Shown here: piece after piece, positions 33,136 through 42,432 of the stretch | Position numbering within the stretch: the first letter of the stretch is position 1 | Layout of the letters: each line of letters begins with the position of its first letter | Notes under the pieces: model-generated | Seen by the model: only the letters and a program-made list of their open reading frames with translations | Told to the model about the DNA's origin: nothing | Database searches by the model: none | Translations under genes and position numbers: made by a program | DNA from: Bacteroidota bacterium | GTDB taxonomy: Bacteria > Bacteroidota > Bacteroidia > AKYH767-A > 2013-40CM-41-45 | Assembly: GCA_016708785.1 (NCBI GenBank) | Contig: JADJFC010000001.1 | Location: 186,001-250,000 of the forward strand | Length of the DNA: 64,000 nt | Direction of reading: 5' to 3'

Positions 33136-34305
33136 TTGAAAAACAGTTCGAAGAACATATTGATGATTGCGAAGTGGTATCCTTTCAAGGAAGACCCTCA
33201 ATTTGGTGTGTTTATTCAAAAACATGCAAAAGCAATTGCTATCGAAAATAAGGTCGTTGTACTTTATGCTTCCTCGAATGCAAATCAAAATGAATCTTAT
33301 GTGTTTGAAATTAACCAGGAGCACAATCTACTGGAAATTATTATTTCATTCAAAAAAAACGAATCCGTTTTTTCCGGACTTATCAATGGGTATCGATATT
33401 ACAAAGCAATCAAAGAAGGTATAAAAAAAAGTAAACACTTTTTTGAAAAACCGGATTTGATACACGCCTACATTTTACTGCGCACCGCTGTGGTTGCAGC
33501 GTACCTGTCTTTTATTTACAAGGTCCCTTATGTGATCAACGAGCAATGGTCAGGATATGCGACAGGAAAATTTTCCAACTTTTCATTTTTCAAAAAAGCA
33601 CTGACTAAAAAATTGGTTCGACGATCATCGGGATTGATTTGCGTATCTGATTTTTTACTGAAGAAAATGCATGAATGTAAAATTGGAAATGCAAATGAAA
33701 TGGTAATCCCAAACACCATTGAAACTGTACATCAGATCAATAAAATGAATGAGTCAACAGTCAATGTATTACTCGTTGCAGATCTGGTCGATGAAATAAA
33801 AAATGTCAGTTCAGTGATCAAAGCTGCTGCAAAAATTTCAAAGGAAAAACATGACTTTGTTTTGAGAATTATTGGGCAAGGAAAAGACAAAGAGATGTTA
33901 ATGGAAATTGCAAGAGGGCTTGGAGTTTTGAACACTTTTGTAATTTTCGAAGGATTGAAATCGAACCAGGAGGTCTACTCCTATCTTTTGCGATGCGATT
34001 TTCTAGTTATGAACAGCCGATTCGAGACTTTCTCGCTTATCTGTTGCGAGGCAATGAGTTGCGGGAAACCTGTCTTAGCAACCCGCTGTGGAGGCCCTCA
34101 AGAATTTGTGGATGATAAAACAGGAATTCTTATTGATGTAGATGACGATGTGGCACTTGAAATGAACTTCCGTTTTTTACTTGAAAATCACAAGCAATTT
34201 GATAGTCACGAGATTATCTCAAAAGTAAAAACTCGTTTCAGTCAGGAAACAGTTTTTCGTCTGTACAGTAGATTTTATGAGATGGTTCTTAAGTCTAAAT
34301 TTTAA
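33136..34305 (+). CDS. GT4-type glycosyltransferase
   Basis: A 389-residue GT-B fold enzyme. The N-domain opens KNILMIAKWYPFKEDPQFGVFIQKHA. The C-domain has the nucleotide-sugar binding pattern SRFETFSLICCEAMSCGKPVLATRCGGPQEFV typical of family 4, with the EX7E-like glutamate. TTG at 33136 is taken as the start, giving MKNSSKNILMIAKW; the next ATG (33163) would remove part of the first beta strand. Sugar and acceptor are unknown, and no polysaccharide cluster surrounds it. Confidence 0.88.
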   Translation: MKNSSKNILMIAKWYPFKEDPQFGVFIQKHAKAIAIENKVVVLYASSNANQNESYVFEINQEHNLLEIIISFKKNESVFSGLINGYRYYKAIKEGIKKSKHFFEKPDLIHAYILLRTAVVAAYLSFIYKVPYVINEQWSGYATGKFSNFSFFKKALTKKLVRRSSGLICVSDFLLKKMHECKIGNANEMVIPNTIETVHQINKMNESTVNVLLVADLVDEIKNVSSVIKAAAKISKEKHDFVLRIIGQGKDKEMLMEIARGLGVLNTFVIFEGLKSNQEVYSYLLRCDFLVMNSRFETFSLICCEAMSCGKPVLATRCGGPQEFVDDKTGILIDVDDDVALEMNFRFLLENHKQFDSHEIISKVKTRFSQETVFRLYSRFYEMVLKSKF

Positions 34306-34420
34306 CATCTCCAATAGCTTGATTTTCTGCTGAATTTGAAAGGCTATTTTCCTGTTTTTTGACTCTGTCACCAGAATGACACAAAAACGCACTTTCACAG
34401 ATTTAAACCACGAAAATATG

Positions 34421-34451
34421 TTTGTAGAAGCGAATCATTTCTGTAAATTTG
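34421..34451 (+). promoter_or_regulatory. Promoter of the first Asp-box T9SS gene
   Basis: TTTG (34421-34424), exactly 19 bp, then TAAATTTG (34444-34451): a complete consensus promoter. The leader would be about 45 nt before the ATG at 34503. Confidence 0.7.
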
Positions 34452-34502
34452 TACGAGAAAATTGAACCTAAATTATTGTCTAACTTAATACTACCAATCA
34501 AA

Positions 34503-36470
34503 ATGAAAAAAGGATTACTCCTGAGTCTATCGGTTGCTTTTAGTTTTGGTGTGATTGCACAAAGTGCTTCACGTCTTCCTATGGGCTTCCGCAAAGCTGA
34601 AGTTCCGGCTTCAGTAAAAAACAAAATATTGAAAGTGCCATACAGAGATGCTAAGATGGATAGTGGAATTCCATTTAACAAAGCAATCAATGCTCGTATG
34701 GCTTCTCCTCAACCAAATTCAATCAATACTGCGTTGGTTGATGAGTACTTAGTTGGTCTTTCATTCTATGACCTTCAAACAAATGCGTCGATCAGTAACC
34801 GCGTCGTAAAAAATGATGATGGTTCATTCGCTGTATCTTGGACTTACTCTCCACTTTATGATGCAGCTGAAGCTTTCCCACAACGTGGAACAGGTTACAA
34901 CTACTCACCTGATGGAACAACTTGGATCTTCCCTTACGTACCGGGATCTTCTCAAGGACCTGCTGCAAGAACAGAAGCTGTTCGTACAGGTTTCACAAAC
35001 ATCATCAATACAACTTCAGGATCTGAGATGTCAATTGCTCACTCTGGAACTTCTATGGCGTTAACATACCGTCCTGCAAAAGGAACAGGTGCTTGGACAA
35101 CTTCATACCCTTGGGGAACTTCAAACAATGACACTTGGCCAAAAGCAGTTGCAGGTGGAAATAACATGGTTTATGGTATCTGGCAAGGTAGTGGTGTTTC
35201 AGGAATTCCAACTGAAGGACAAGATGGACCTATGTTCTTCTCAAGATCTACAGACGGTGGAGTTACTTGGAGTCAAAAAGCTGTCCTACCGGGAACGGAT
35301 TCAACAGAATACCTTGGATTCGGTGGCGATGATTTCGCAATCGATGCAAAAGGAAATACTGTAGCTATCGTTTTAGGAAGTCAATTGACTGACCTAATGC
35401 TATTGAAATCTACTGATGCTGGTGTGAACTGGACAAAAACAATTATCTACAGAAATCCATGTCCAATGTTAGATCTTGATGGCACACAGCCTTCAGATTC
35501 TGATCTTGATGGAATCGTTGATACATTAGATGGTCACGCAGGTGATGCAGCAATTCTAATTGATGAGAATGATGAATGTCACGTTACTTTCTCTGATTTC
35601 CGTTGGTATTATGATGCAGGAACACCAGGAAGCTACAACTACTTCCCTTCAACTGATGGTCTTGAATATTGGAATGAAACTATGGGACAAAATGGATATG
35701 TTCCTATCGCTTTCGCTGAAGACTTAAATGGTAATGGTGAATTAGATGTTCCACTTGATGAAACATGTGAAGCAGTTGGACTTCGTTGGGGTAGCTACAG
35801 AGGTGGTATCACGGGTATGCCATCAATGAGCTTAGGAAGCAATGGCGAAATTATTGTTTCTTATCAAACGATCAATGAGCTAGCTGATACTGCACAGTAT
35901 CACCAGTCTCACCGTCACGTTTATCTTATCTCTTCACCTGACAAAGGAGCTACATGGACATATCCATACAACATCGTTCCAACAATTGCTGACGGTGGTG
36001 ATGGTGAAAACCAAGAAGCTGTATTTGCTGCTTTAACTAAAAACAGTGATAACATGATCTATGTACTTTATCAACGTGATGGAGCTCCGGGACATGCACT
36101 TGCAGCTGCAGGAACTTGTGACGATGACTTCAACTCTGGTAACTCAAGTGATATTGTTTTTGCTCGTGTTGACTTCGCTAACATGGTTGGTGTAAGTAAA
36201 ACTCCGGCAAATGATCTTTTCATGACTCAATCTTATCCTAACCCAACTACAGGAATGGCATATTTCAATGTTGATACTAAATCAGCAGAAGACATGACGA
36301 TCACAGTAACTGACATGTTAGGCAAAGTTGTTTACACAGAAATCAGAAGCAGCGTACCAGCAGGAATCACAACAGTATCTTTGAATACTGCTGACTGGAG
36401 TTCAGGTTTATATAACTACAGCGTAACTTCAGGAAGCCAAAAAGCTTCTCGTCAGATCGTAGTTCAATAA
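34503..36470 (+). CDS. Large T9SS-sorted secreted protein with Asp-box (BNR) repeats, copy 1
   Basis: A 655-residue protein with signal peptide MKKGLLLSLSVAFSFGVIAQ. Asp-box motifs S.D.G.TW recur (FFSRSTDGGVTWSQKA, LLKSTDAGVNWTK, LISSPDKGATWTYPYN), implying a sialidase-like six-bladed propeller, without evidence for sialidase catalysis. Calcium-like acidic stretches (DSDLDGIVDTLDGHAGD, DLNGNGELDVPLDE) occur inside. The C-terminal T9SS domain reads SYPNPTTGMAYFNV ... VTDMLGKVVY ... SSGLYNYSV ... ASRQIVVQ. ATG 34503 is used because the longer upstream frame precedes the signal peptide. A second copy follows at 36806. Confidence 0.88.
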   Translation: MKKGLLLSLSVAFSFGVIAQSASRLPMGFRKAEVPASVKNKILKVPYRDAKMDSGIPFNKAINARMASPQPNSINTALVDEYLVGLSFYDLQTNASISNRVVKNDDGSFAVSWTYSPLYDAAEAFPQRGTGYNYSPDGTTWIFPYVPGSSQGPAARTEAVRTGFTNIINTTSGSEMSIAHSGTSMALTYRPAKGTGAWTTSYPWGTSNNDTWPKAVAGGNNMVYGIWQGSGVSGIPTEGQDGPMFFSRSTDGGVTWSQKAVLPGTDSTEYLGFGGDDFAIDAKGNTVAIVLGSQLTDLMLLKSTDAGVNWTKTIIYRNPCPMLDLDGTQPSDSDLDGIVDTLDGHAGDAAILIDENDECHVTFSDFRWYYDAGTPGSYNYFPSTDGLEYWNETMGQNGYVPIAFAEDLNGNGELDVPLDETCEAVGLRWGSYRGGITGMPSMSLGSNGEIIVSYQTINELADTAQYHQSHRHVYLISSPDKGATWTYPYNIVPTIADGGDGENQEAVFAALTKNSDNMIYVLYQRDGAPGHALAAAGTCDDDFNSGNSSDIVFARVDFANMVGVSKTPANDLFMTQSYPNPTTGMAYFNVDTKSAEDMTITVTDMLGKVVYTEIRSSVPAGITTVSLNTADWSSGLYNYSVTSGSQKASRQIVVQ

Positions 36471-36471
36471 T

Positions 36472-36540
36472 TGACCAGGATTTAGCTGGATTAACCGAGA
36501 TTAATCTGGATTAATCTGGAATTGATCTGATTCTAGAATT
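36472..36540. repeat. Degenerate GGATTAATCT word repeat
   Basis: It opens TTGACCAGGATTTAGCTGGA, followed by GGATTA, GAGATTAATCT, GGATTAATCT, GGAATTGATCT. The opening words recur after panB at 59552-59640 (GACC.GGGATTTAGCTGATTA). Confidence 0.75.
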
Positions 36541-36543
36541 AAT

Positions 36544-36577
36544 AAAAAGTCCTGCTCAATTTGAGCAGGACTTTTTT
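36544..36577 (+). terminator. Rho-independent terminator of T9SS copy 1
   Basis: A long stem with core AAAAAGTCCTGCTCA/TGAGCAGGACTTTTT and a T-run (36572-36577). Confidence 0.92.
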
Positions 36578-36605
36578 GTTAATAGATTCCATCTAAACCT
36601 TCCCC

Positions 36606-36654
36606 TTCATTTTTCATTCTTTATCCCGATAGTTATCGGGATTCATTTTTCATT
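36606..36654. repeat. Palindrome ATCCCGATA-GT-TATCGGGAT flanked by direct repeats
   Basis: A perfect 20-bp palindrome at 36623-36642. TTCATTTTTCATT occurs at 36606-36618 and again at 36642-36654, directly flanking it. A second copy of the palindrome with one change is at 60517-60536. Confidence 0.8.
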
Positions 36655-36805
36655 AAAAAACAACTTTTTCGAAGATGAACATCGCAGTCAGAATGTCATT
36701 GTAGCATCAAATTCCAAATATTCATTTTTTCCTAATAAAAGTTTAGATAACTTCGGTCTATCAATTCCAGATAATATTATTTCTAACCTAAAACTAAAAT
36801 TAAGA

Positions 36806-38776
36806 ATGAAGAAATCTTTACTCACCATTTTTGCATTTATTGTTTGTGTTGGTTCACAAGCACAGAATGCATCCCGTTTGCCACAAGGCTTCCGGAAAGC
36901 GGAAATTCCTGCTTCTGCAAAAAGTAAAAAAATTACAGTTGACGTTCGTGAATCAAATAAGGACGCCGGAACTCCATTTAACAAAACGATAAATTCAAGG
37001 CTTACAAACCCTCAACCAAGCACTCCTACTCTTGGTGGTAGTTTCATCGATGAATATTTAGTTGGCTATTCATTTTATGACCTGCAGACGAACAATGCAA
37101 TCAGTAATCGTATTGTTCATAATGATGATGGCTCGTATGCAGTCTCATGGACCTACTCGCCTAATTATGATGCGGCAGAAGCCTTTCCTGATCGTGGAAC
37201 CGGATACAATTATTCGCCGGATGGAATTTCGTGGATATATCCATATGTACCGGGGTCATCACAAGGACCAGGAACACGGGTTGAGAATATTCGCACAGGA
37301 TTTACCAATATCGTAAACACTTCTAGCGGATCTGAAATGGTTATTGCACACTCTGCAGATGCAATGGGTTTAACGTATCGCCCTGCTAAAGGAACCGGTG
37401 CATGGAATGCAACGACTTTTCCTTGGGGACCTACTACTGATGATACTTGGTCAAAAGCAATTGCCGGGGGCAATGATATGGTCTATGCAATATTCCAAGG
37501 TTCTGGTGTTTCAACTACATCGGTGCTTGGACAAAAAGGACCGTTATTCTTTTCAAGATCAACTGATGGTGGTGTTACATGGAGTACAAAAGCCCAAATT
37601 CCCGGAACGGATTCAACAGAATATATGGGATTCGGTGGCGATGAATATTCTATTGATGCAAGAGGAAATACAGTTGCAATTGCATTAGGAAGTACCATCA
37701 CAGATCTTATGCTGCTAAAGTCGACTGATGCCGGACTTACATGGACAAAAAAATTGATCTATATATCACCACTTCCAATGTTTAATACCGGAAATGGACA
37801 AACTTCTGACACCAATTCAGACGGAATTCCTGATACGCTTCTTGCAACCGGTGGTGATGCAGCTGTATTGATCGATGAAAATGACCTTTGCCATGTCGTC
37901 TTCTCTGATGTTCGATGGATGAGCGATGGCGCAACTGCAGGAAGTTATTCTTATTTCCCAGGGACAGACGGACTGGAATACTGGAATGAAAATATGGCTA
38001 CAGGTGGATATGTTTTTATTGCTGCTGCTGAAGACTTCAATGGAAATGGAGTTCTTGATGTACCTGAAGACCAAACATGTTCTTTCCAATGGGGTAATTA
38101 TGGTGGAGGAATTACAGGATTGCCTTCGCTGGGTTTAGGGGATAATAATACTATCTATCTTTCCTATCAGACAATAAATGAATTAGCAGATACTGCTCAA
38201 TATCATCAGGCCCACCGTCACGTTTACATTATGACTTCACCGGATCATGGTCAGACATGGACTTATCCATACAACATCGTTCCAACAATTGCTCAAGGTG
38301 GTGATGGTGAAAATCAAGAAGCGGTTTTTGCTGCCTTACCAAAAAGCATAAGCGGAAATATTCTTCCTGTGCTTTATCAACGTGATGGTGCACCGGGACA
38401 TGCTCTTGCTTTAGCAGGAACTTGTGATGATGATTTCAACTCAGGTAATTCAAGCGACATCGTTTTTGGTCGTTATGACATTGCTGCAGTTGTGGGTGTA
38501 CCTACAGTAAATGAAAACGACCTCTTCATCACACAAGCTTATCCAAATCCAACAACAGGTATGGCATATTTCAACGTCTCAACTAAAACTAAAGCTGATC
38601 TATCTGTAACAGTTACAGATCTGTTAGGAAAAGTTGTTTATTCAGAACAAAGAAATAATGTTGCTGCAGGTGTTACAACAATTTCATTGAACACAGGTAG
38701 CTGGACGTCCGGATTGTACAACTACAATGTGATTTCATGCGACCAAAAGGTTTCTCGTAGAATTGTAGTTCAATAA
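36806..38776 (+). CDS. Large T9SS-sorted secreted protein with Asp-box repeats, copy 2
   Basis: A 656-residue paralogue of the gene at 34503, collinear over its whole length. Signal peptide LLTIFAFIVCVGSQAQ is followed by NASRLPQGFRKAEIPASAKS. Asp-boxes SRSTDGGVTWSTKA, LKSTDAGLTWTKK and MTSPDHGQTWTYPYN stand in the same places. The invariant block QRDGAPGHALALAGTCDDDF is almost unchanged from copy 1. The T9SS domain ends SRRIVVQ. Third-position divergence is large while protein identity stays high, so the duplication is not recent and both copies appear maintained. Confidence 0.88.
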   Translation: MKKSLLTIFAFIVCVGSQAQNASRLPQGFRKAEIPASAKSKKITVDVRESNKDAGTPFNKTINSRLTNPQPSTPTLGGSFIDEYLVGYSFYDLQTNNAISNRIVHNDDGSYAVSWTYSPNYDAAEAFPDRGTGYNYSPDGISWIYPYVPGSSQGPGTRVENIRTGFTNIVNTSSGSEMVIAHSADAMGLTYRPAKGTGAWNATTFPWGPTTDDTWSKAIAGGNDMVYAIFQGSGVSTTSVLGQKGPLFFSRSTDGGVTWSTKAQIPGTDSTEYMGFGGDEYSIDARGNTVAIALGSTITDLMLLKSTDAGLTWTKKLIYISPLPMFNTGNGQTSDTNSDGIPDTLLATGGDAAVLIDENDLCHVVFSDVRWMSDGATAGSYSYFPGTDGLEYWNENMATGGYVFIAAAEDFNGNGVLDVPEDQTCSFQWGNYGGGITGLPSLGLGDNNTIYLSYQTINELADTAQYHQAHRHVYIMTSPDHGQTWTYPYNIVPTIAQGGDGENQEAVFAALPKSISGNILPVLYQRDGAPGHALALAGTCDDDFNSGNSSDIVFGRYDIAAVVGVPTVNENDLFITQAYPNPTTGMAYFNVSTKTKADLSVTVTDLLGKVVYSEQRNNVAAGVTTISLNTGSWTSGLYNYNVISCDQKVSRRIVVQ

Positions 38777-38798
38777 CAGAACTTTTTCAATTTTCATA

Positions 38799-38832
38799 AA
38801 AAAAGCACGGAGAAAATTCTCCGTGCTTTTTT
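38799..38832. terminator. Bidirectional terminator, T9SS copy 2 / bshB1
   Basis: Stem AAAAAAGCACGGAGAA/TTCTCCGTGCTTTTTT (38799-38814/38817-38832), A-rich on one side and T-rich on the other so it works in both directions. It overlaps the first base of the bshB1 stop codon (38831-38833). Confidence 0.92.
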
Positions 38833-39547
38833 ATTTAAGCAAAGTCAAGTCATTTATTCCCGGATAACGCTCTACTGTAAATCCTTCAGCAAATTGAAAT
38901 CCTGCTGGACGTCCATATTCCATTGCTCTGCCTTTTAGAAAGTCAAGAAACTCTTTTGATGAGATCGCTGTATCTGGTTCCGTTGAATCAGCCTGATAGA
39001 ATTGAGTTTTAAATGCTTTTACAGATTCCATTCGTTGTTCCCAAACATCTGAAACATCGACTACAAAATCAGGTTTAATAAATCGGTCTTGAATATAATG
39101 ATAGACTGCTTGTGGCCGCCAAGGTAATTGGTCTACTCCCCCAATTTGTGTTACTACTTTTACTAATCCTGAAAGAAATATAGCATCACTAACCAGTGAA
39201 GCACCTCTTCCATGATCGGGGTGACGATCGCTAATAGCATTGCAAAGGACGATACTTGGCTGATATTTTCTGATCATTTTAACGACTTCCAATCGGTGAT
39301 CGCCGTCATTATTAAAAAAACCGTCCGCTAAATTGAGGTATTCTCTGGCTATAATTCCAATGATCTTAGAAGATGCCTCTGCCTCTTCTTTACGAGTTTC
39401 AGCTGTACCTCGGGTACCTAACTCTCCGTTTGTAAGGTCAACAATTCCACACTTATAACCCTTTTTAATATGGTTGATAAGTGTTCCTGAGGCACTTAAT
39501 TCGACATCGTCGGGATGTGCACCAAAAGCCAAAATGTCTAATTTCAT
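38831..39547 (-). CDS. bshB1: Bacillithiol biosynthesis deacetylase BshB1
   Basis: A 238-residue zinc-dependent LmbE-family deacetylase that removes acetyl from GlcNAc-malate in bacillithiol synthesis. Zinc/active-site motifs are AFGAHPDDVELS (H11, D13, D14) and ISDRHPDHGRGASLV. LTNGELGTRGTAETRKEEAE is typical of BshB1. Other bsh genes are not in the window. Stop codon overlaps the shared terminator. Confidence 0.93.
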   Translation of the reverse strand: MKLDILAFGAHPDDVELSASGTLINHIKKGYKCGIVDLTNGELGTRGTAETRKEEAEASSKIIGIIAREYLNLADGFFNNDGDHRLEVVKMIRKYQPSIVLCNAISDRHPDHGRGASLVSDAIFLSGLVKVVTQIGGVDQLPWRPQAVYHYIQDRFIKPDFVVDVSDVWEQRMESVKAFKTQFYQADSTEPDTAISSKEFLDFLKGRAMEYGRPAGFQFAEGFTVERYPGINDLTLLK

Positions 39548-39651
39548 ATCAATTATTATGGAAGTTCTTTTGTATTTTTATAGCTGTCAAAATTAACAAT
39601 CACTCTTGATTTAAATAGTTTTTTAATTTCGAAGAATTCTAATTCAAATAT

Positions 39652-41055
39652 ATGAAAATCTCCTTTCATGGTGCTGCCCGTACAGTAACCGGCAGTAAGC
39701 ACCTACTGAAGTTAAATAGCGGACTAACGATCTTACTTGATTGCGGTTTTTTTCAAGGATTAGGGGCTCAAACCGAAGAACTAAATCGACATTTTGGATT
39801 TGAGCCTTCTGAAGTGGATATTCTCATTCTTTCTCATGCTCATATCGATCATTCAGGGAATATTCCATTTCTTGTCAAGCAAGGTTTCGCAGGCAAAATC
39901 TACTGCACTTCTGCTACCCAGGATCTTGCCGCAATTATGTTAGCCGATACTGCACATATTCAAGAGAATGATCTTAGGTACATCAATAAAAAACGGGAAG
40001 CAAAAAATAAGGCTCCACTTGAACCTATTTATAACATTGAAGATGTTGATGCAGCAATGGAATTATTCTTCAACATTCCATTTCGAAAGGAAGTTGAAAT
40101 TGCACCGGATGTTAAATTGACTTTCACTGATAGTGGCCACATTCTTGGCGCTGCTGCAGTAAATTTGAGAATCAAAGAAGATGGCAAAGAATTCAGACTT
40201 ATGTTCTCAGGTGATATTGGTCGACCTGGCGACAGGATCCTGAAAGTTCCGGAAAAATTTCCACAGGCAGATTATATTATTTGTGAAAGCACTTACGGAA
40301 ATCGTTTGCATGACTCCACAGAAGATACAGAAAAAAAATTACTTGAAATTGTGTACCACACATGTGTTGAGAAGAAAGGGAAATTGATAATTCCTGCATT
40401 TAGTCTCGGCAGAACCCAAGAGGTAGTTTATGCTTTGAATAACTTGAAGAACAGTGGTAAACTTCCTGCAATTCCTGTTTACGTCGACAGCCCTCTTTCA
40501 GTAAATGCAACGGCCATTATGAAAGCTCATCCGGAATGTTTCAATGGCGATGTACTAAAATCCCTTCGTTCAGATCCGGATCCTTTTGGATTTGACAATT
40601 TGCATTACATTCAGCAGCCAAAAGATTCAATTGCGCTGAACGATCTTGATAAACCTATGATCATAATCTCAGCATCAGGAATGGCTGACGCAGGAAGAGT
40701 CAAACATCATATCAAGAATAATATCAAAGACAAAAGAAATACCATACTACTTGTTGGTTATTGCTCACCGGATAGTCTTGGTGGAAGATTAGCAGCAGGA
40801 AATAAAGAAGTGCGGATATTCGGCAAAGAATATGAAGTAATATGTGACGTATATCAGGAGAACAGCTATAGTGCTCATGGTGATTATAAAGAAATGCTTG
40901 CATATCTTTCGTGCCAGGATGCAAGCAAGGTCAAAGAAATGTTCTTAGTTCACGGAGAATACGAAGTTCAAGTGGATTGGAGAGAGAAATTGATGGAAGC
41001 AGGATTTGCTAAGATCAATATTCCGGAATTACATTCAACATATGAGATCAACTAA
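39652..41055 (+). CDS. Beta-CASP metallo-beta-lactamase ribonuclease (CPSF/YSH1-like)
   Basis: A 467-residue RNA-processing-type hydrolase. The MBL motif 2 is LILSHAHIDHSGNIPFL. Further metal residues appear in FTDSGHILGAAAV and FSGDIGRPGD. The beta-CASP insert has ICESTYGNRLH and the C-terminal motifs DKPMIIISASGMADAGRVKHH and SYSAHGDYKEM. The family includes RNases and RNA 3'-end nucleases. Its TAA overlaps the ccmB ATG by one base, so it heads the ccm transcription unit, an unexplained pairing. Confidence 0.9.
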   Translation: MKISFHGAARTVTGSKHLLKLNSGLTILLDCGFFQGLGAQTEELNRHFGFEPSEVDILILSHAHIDHSGNIPFLVKQGFAGKIYCTSATQDLAAIMLADTAHIQENDLRYINKKREAKNKAPLEPIYNIEDVDAAMELFFNIPFRKEVEIAPDVKLTFTDSGHILGAAAVNLRIKEDGKEFRLMFSGDIGRPGDRILKVPEKFPQADYIICESTYGNRLHDSTEDTEKKLLEIVYHTCVEKKGKLIIPAFSLGRTQEVVYALNNLKNSGKLPAIPVYVDSPLSVNATAIMKAHPECFNGDVLKSLRSDPDPFGFDNLHYIQQPKDSIALNDLDKPMIIISASGMADAGRVKHHIKNNIKDKRNTILLVGYCSPDSLGGRLAAGNKEVRIFGKEYEVICDVYQENSYSAHGDYKEMLAYLSCQDASKVKEMFLVHGEYEVQVDWREKLMEAGFAKINIPELHSTYEIN

Positions 41056-41708
41056 TGAATATAGTTCTTAACTTAATTCAAAAAGAAATAAAAACTGAAT
41101 GGAAGCAAAAATATGCTTTCAATGGTTTGCTCTTGTATGTTGTCAGTACGGTCTTCGTCTGCTATCTCTCATTTAAGAGAATTGTGGATCTTCCTACCTG
41201 GAATGCACTATTCTGGATCATCCAGCTTTTCGCCGGTGTAAATGCTATTTCAAAAAGTTTTCTTCAGGAAGGAAGGGGAAGAATGCTCTACTACTACACT
41301 CTCACAAATGCACGTTCATTTATTCTGGCCAAGATCATCTATAATTTATTTTTGATGCTGGTTCTGTCTGCTTTCAATCTCCTATTTTATTCTCTATTTA
41401 TTGGAAATCCTGTACAGGATATGCCAATGTTTATTTTAGCGATGGTTCTTGGTAGTGCAGGATTTTCGGCTGTACTTGCAATGGTTTCGGCAATTGCATC
41501 AAAAGCAGGAAATAATTTTGCATTAATGTCTATACTTAGTTTCCCTATTCTTATCCCAGTTTTGATGGTCACGATCCGATTCTCAAAAAACGCCATGGAT
41601 GGAATTGCATGGGCAGTAAATCAACAATTCGCAATTATATTGGTCGCATTGATTGCAATGGTATTTGCACTTTCATATCTACTCTTCCCTTATCTTTGGC
41701 GGGAATAG
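41055..41708 (+). CDS. ccmB: Haem exporter / cytochrome c maturation protein CcmB
   Basis: A 217-residue protein with six predicted membrane helices, the ABC-transporter permease of the CcmAB ATPase that drives release of holo-CcmE. Recognisable segments are LIQKEIKTEWKQKYAFNGLL, FWIIQLFAGVNAISKSFLQEGRGR and NLLFYSLFIGNPVQDM. Its ATG overlaps the upstream stop by 1 nt. No ccmA ATPase gene is adjacent. Confidence 0.88.
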   Translation: MNIVLNLIQKEIKTEWKQKYAFNGLLLYVVSTVFVCYLSFKRIVDLPTWNALFWIIQLFAGVNAISKSFLQEGRGRMLYYYTLTNARSFILAKIIYNLFLMLVLSAFNLLFYSLFIGNPVQDMPMFILAMVLGSAGFSAVLAMVSAIASKAGNNFALMSILSFPILIPVLMVTIRFSKNAMDGIAWAVNQQFAIILVALIAMVFALSYLLFPYLWRE

Positions 41709-41739
41709 TTCAACTCAACTAATTTGATTTGTAAATAAA

Positions 41740-42432
41740 ATGAATGATAAAAAAATTAACCTACTGTCCGGATTACAATGGTGGAAATGGTTATGCATAC
41801 TCCTCTTATTTTATACTTTTTATCAGGGTTTAATGATTGAGGTTCCGCGTCTGGCTATCCTGCATGAAACAATTCGTAATCTATTTTTCCATGTAACGAT
41901 GTGGTTTTCTATGATCATCATGATGCTTGCATCATTGATCTATGGAATTCGTTATCTGTCAACGAATGATATTACGTTTGACACAAAGGCAAGTGAAGCC
42001 GCTTATACCGGTGTCTTCCTTGGACTTTTAGGACTGGCAACAGGAAGTCTATGGGCAAAATTCACTTGGGGAGCATGGTGGGTCAACGATGCAAAATTGA
42101 ATGGTGCTGCAGCTGCTATGTTAGTTTATTTTGCCTACATTATTTTGAGAGGTTCAATAGATGATGAACATAAAAAAGCAAAACTTGCAGCTGTTTATGG
42201 AATATTTGCATTCACAATGATGCTGGTATTCATAATGATCCTTCCTAGGCTCACTGACTCATTGCATCCGGGAAACGGCGGTAATCCCGGATTTGGTAAT
42301 TATGATCTTGATAAAAAGATGCGTACAGTTTTTTATCCGGCAGTTATTGGCTGGGCATTGCTCGCAACCTGGATCACAGAAATTAATGTTCGAATCAAAA
42401 CACTTCGTAATAAAATTGAAGACGAAAAATGA
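41740..42432 (+). CDS. ccmC: Cytochrome c maturation protein CcmC (CcsA-like)
   Basis: A 230-residue, six-helix membrane protein that loads haem onto CcmE. The tryptophan-rich WWD motif is present as TGSLWAKFTWGAWWVNDAKL. Potential haem histidines are LHETIRNLFFHVTMWF and LTDSLHPGNGGNPGFG. It overlaps ccmD by 4 nt. Confidence 0.92.
   Translation: MNDKKINLLSGLQWWKWLCILLLFYTFYQGLMIEVPRLAILHETIRNLFFHVTMWFSMIIMMLASLIYGIRYLSTNDITFDTKASEAAYTGVFLGLLGLATGSLWAKFTWGAWWVNDAKLNGAAAAMLVYFAYIILRGSIDDEHKKAKLAAVYGIFAFTMMLVFIMILPRLTDSLHPGNGGNPGFGNYDLDKKMRTVFYPAVIGWALLATWITEINVRIKTLRNKIEDEK

Larger units (their letters stand above)
36471..36805. other. Spacer between the duplicated T9SS genes
   Basis: These 335 bp without a gene hold a degenerate GGATTAATCT repeat (36472-36540), a terminator (36544-36577), a 20-bp palindrome flanked by 13-bp direct repeats (36606-36654), and a weak promoter-like TAACTTCG (36748-36755) before copy 2. 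Confidence 0.65.

Noticed and set aside
34503..38776. Functional sialidases from the Asp-box repeats
   Set aside because: Asp-boxes are structural and occur in many propellers; no FRIP motif or arginine triad could be recognised.
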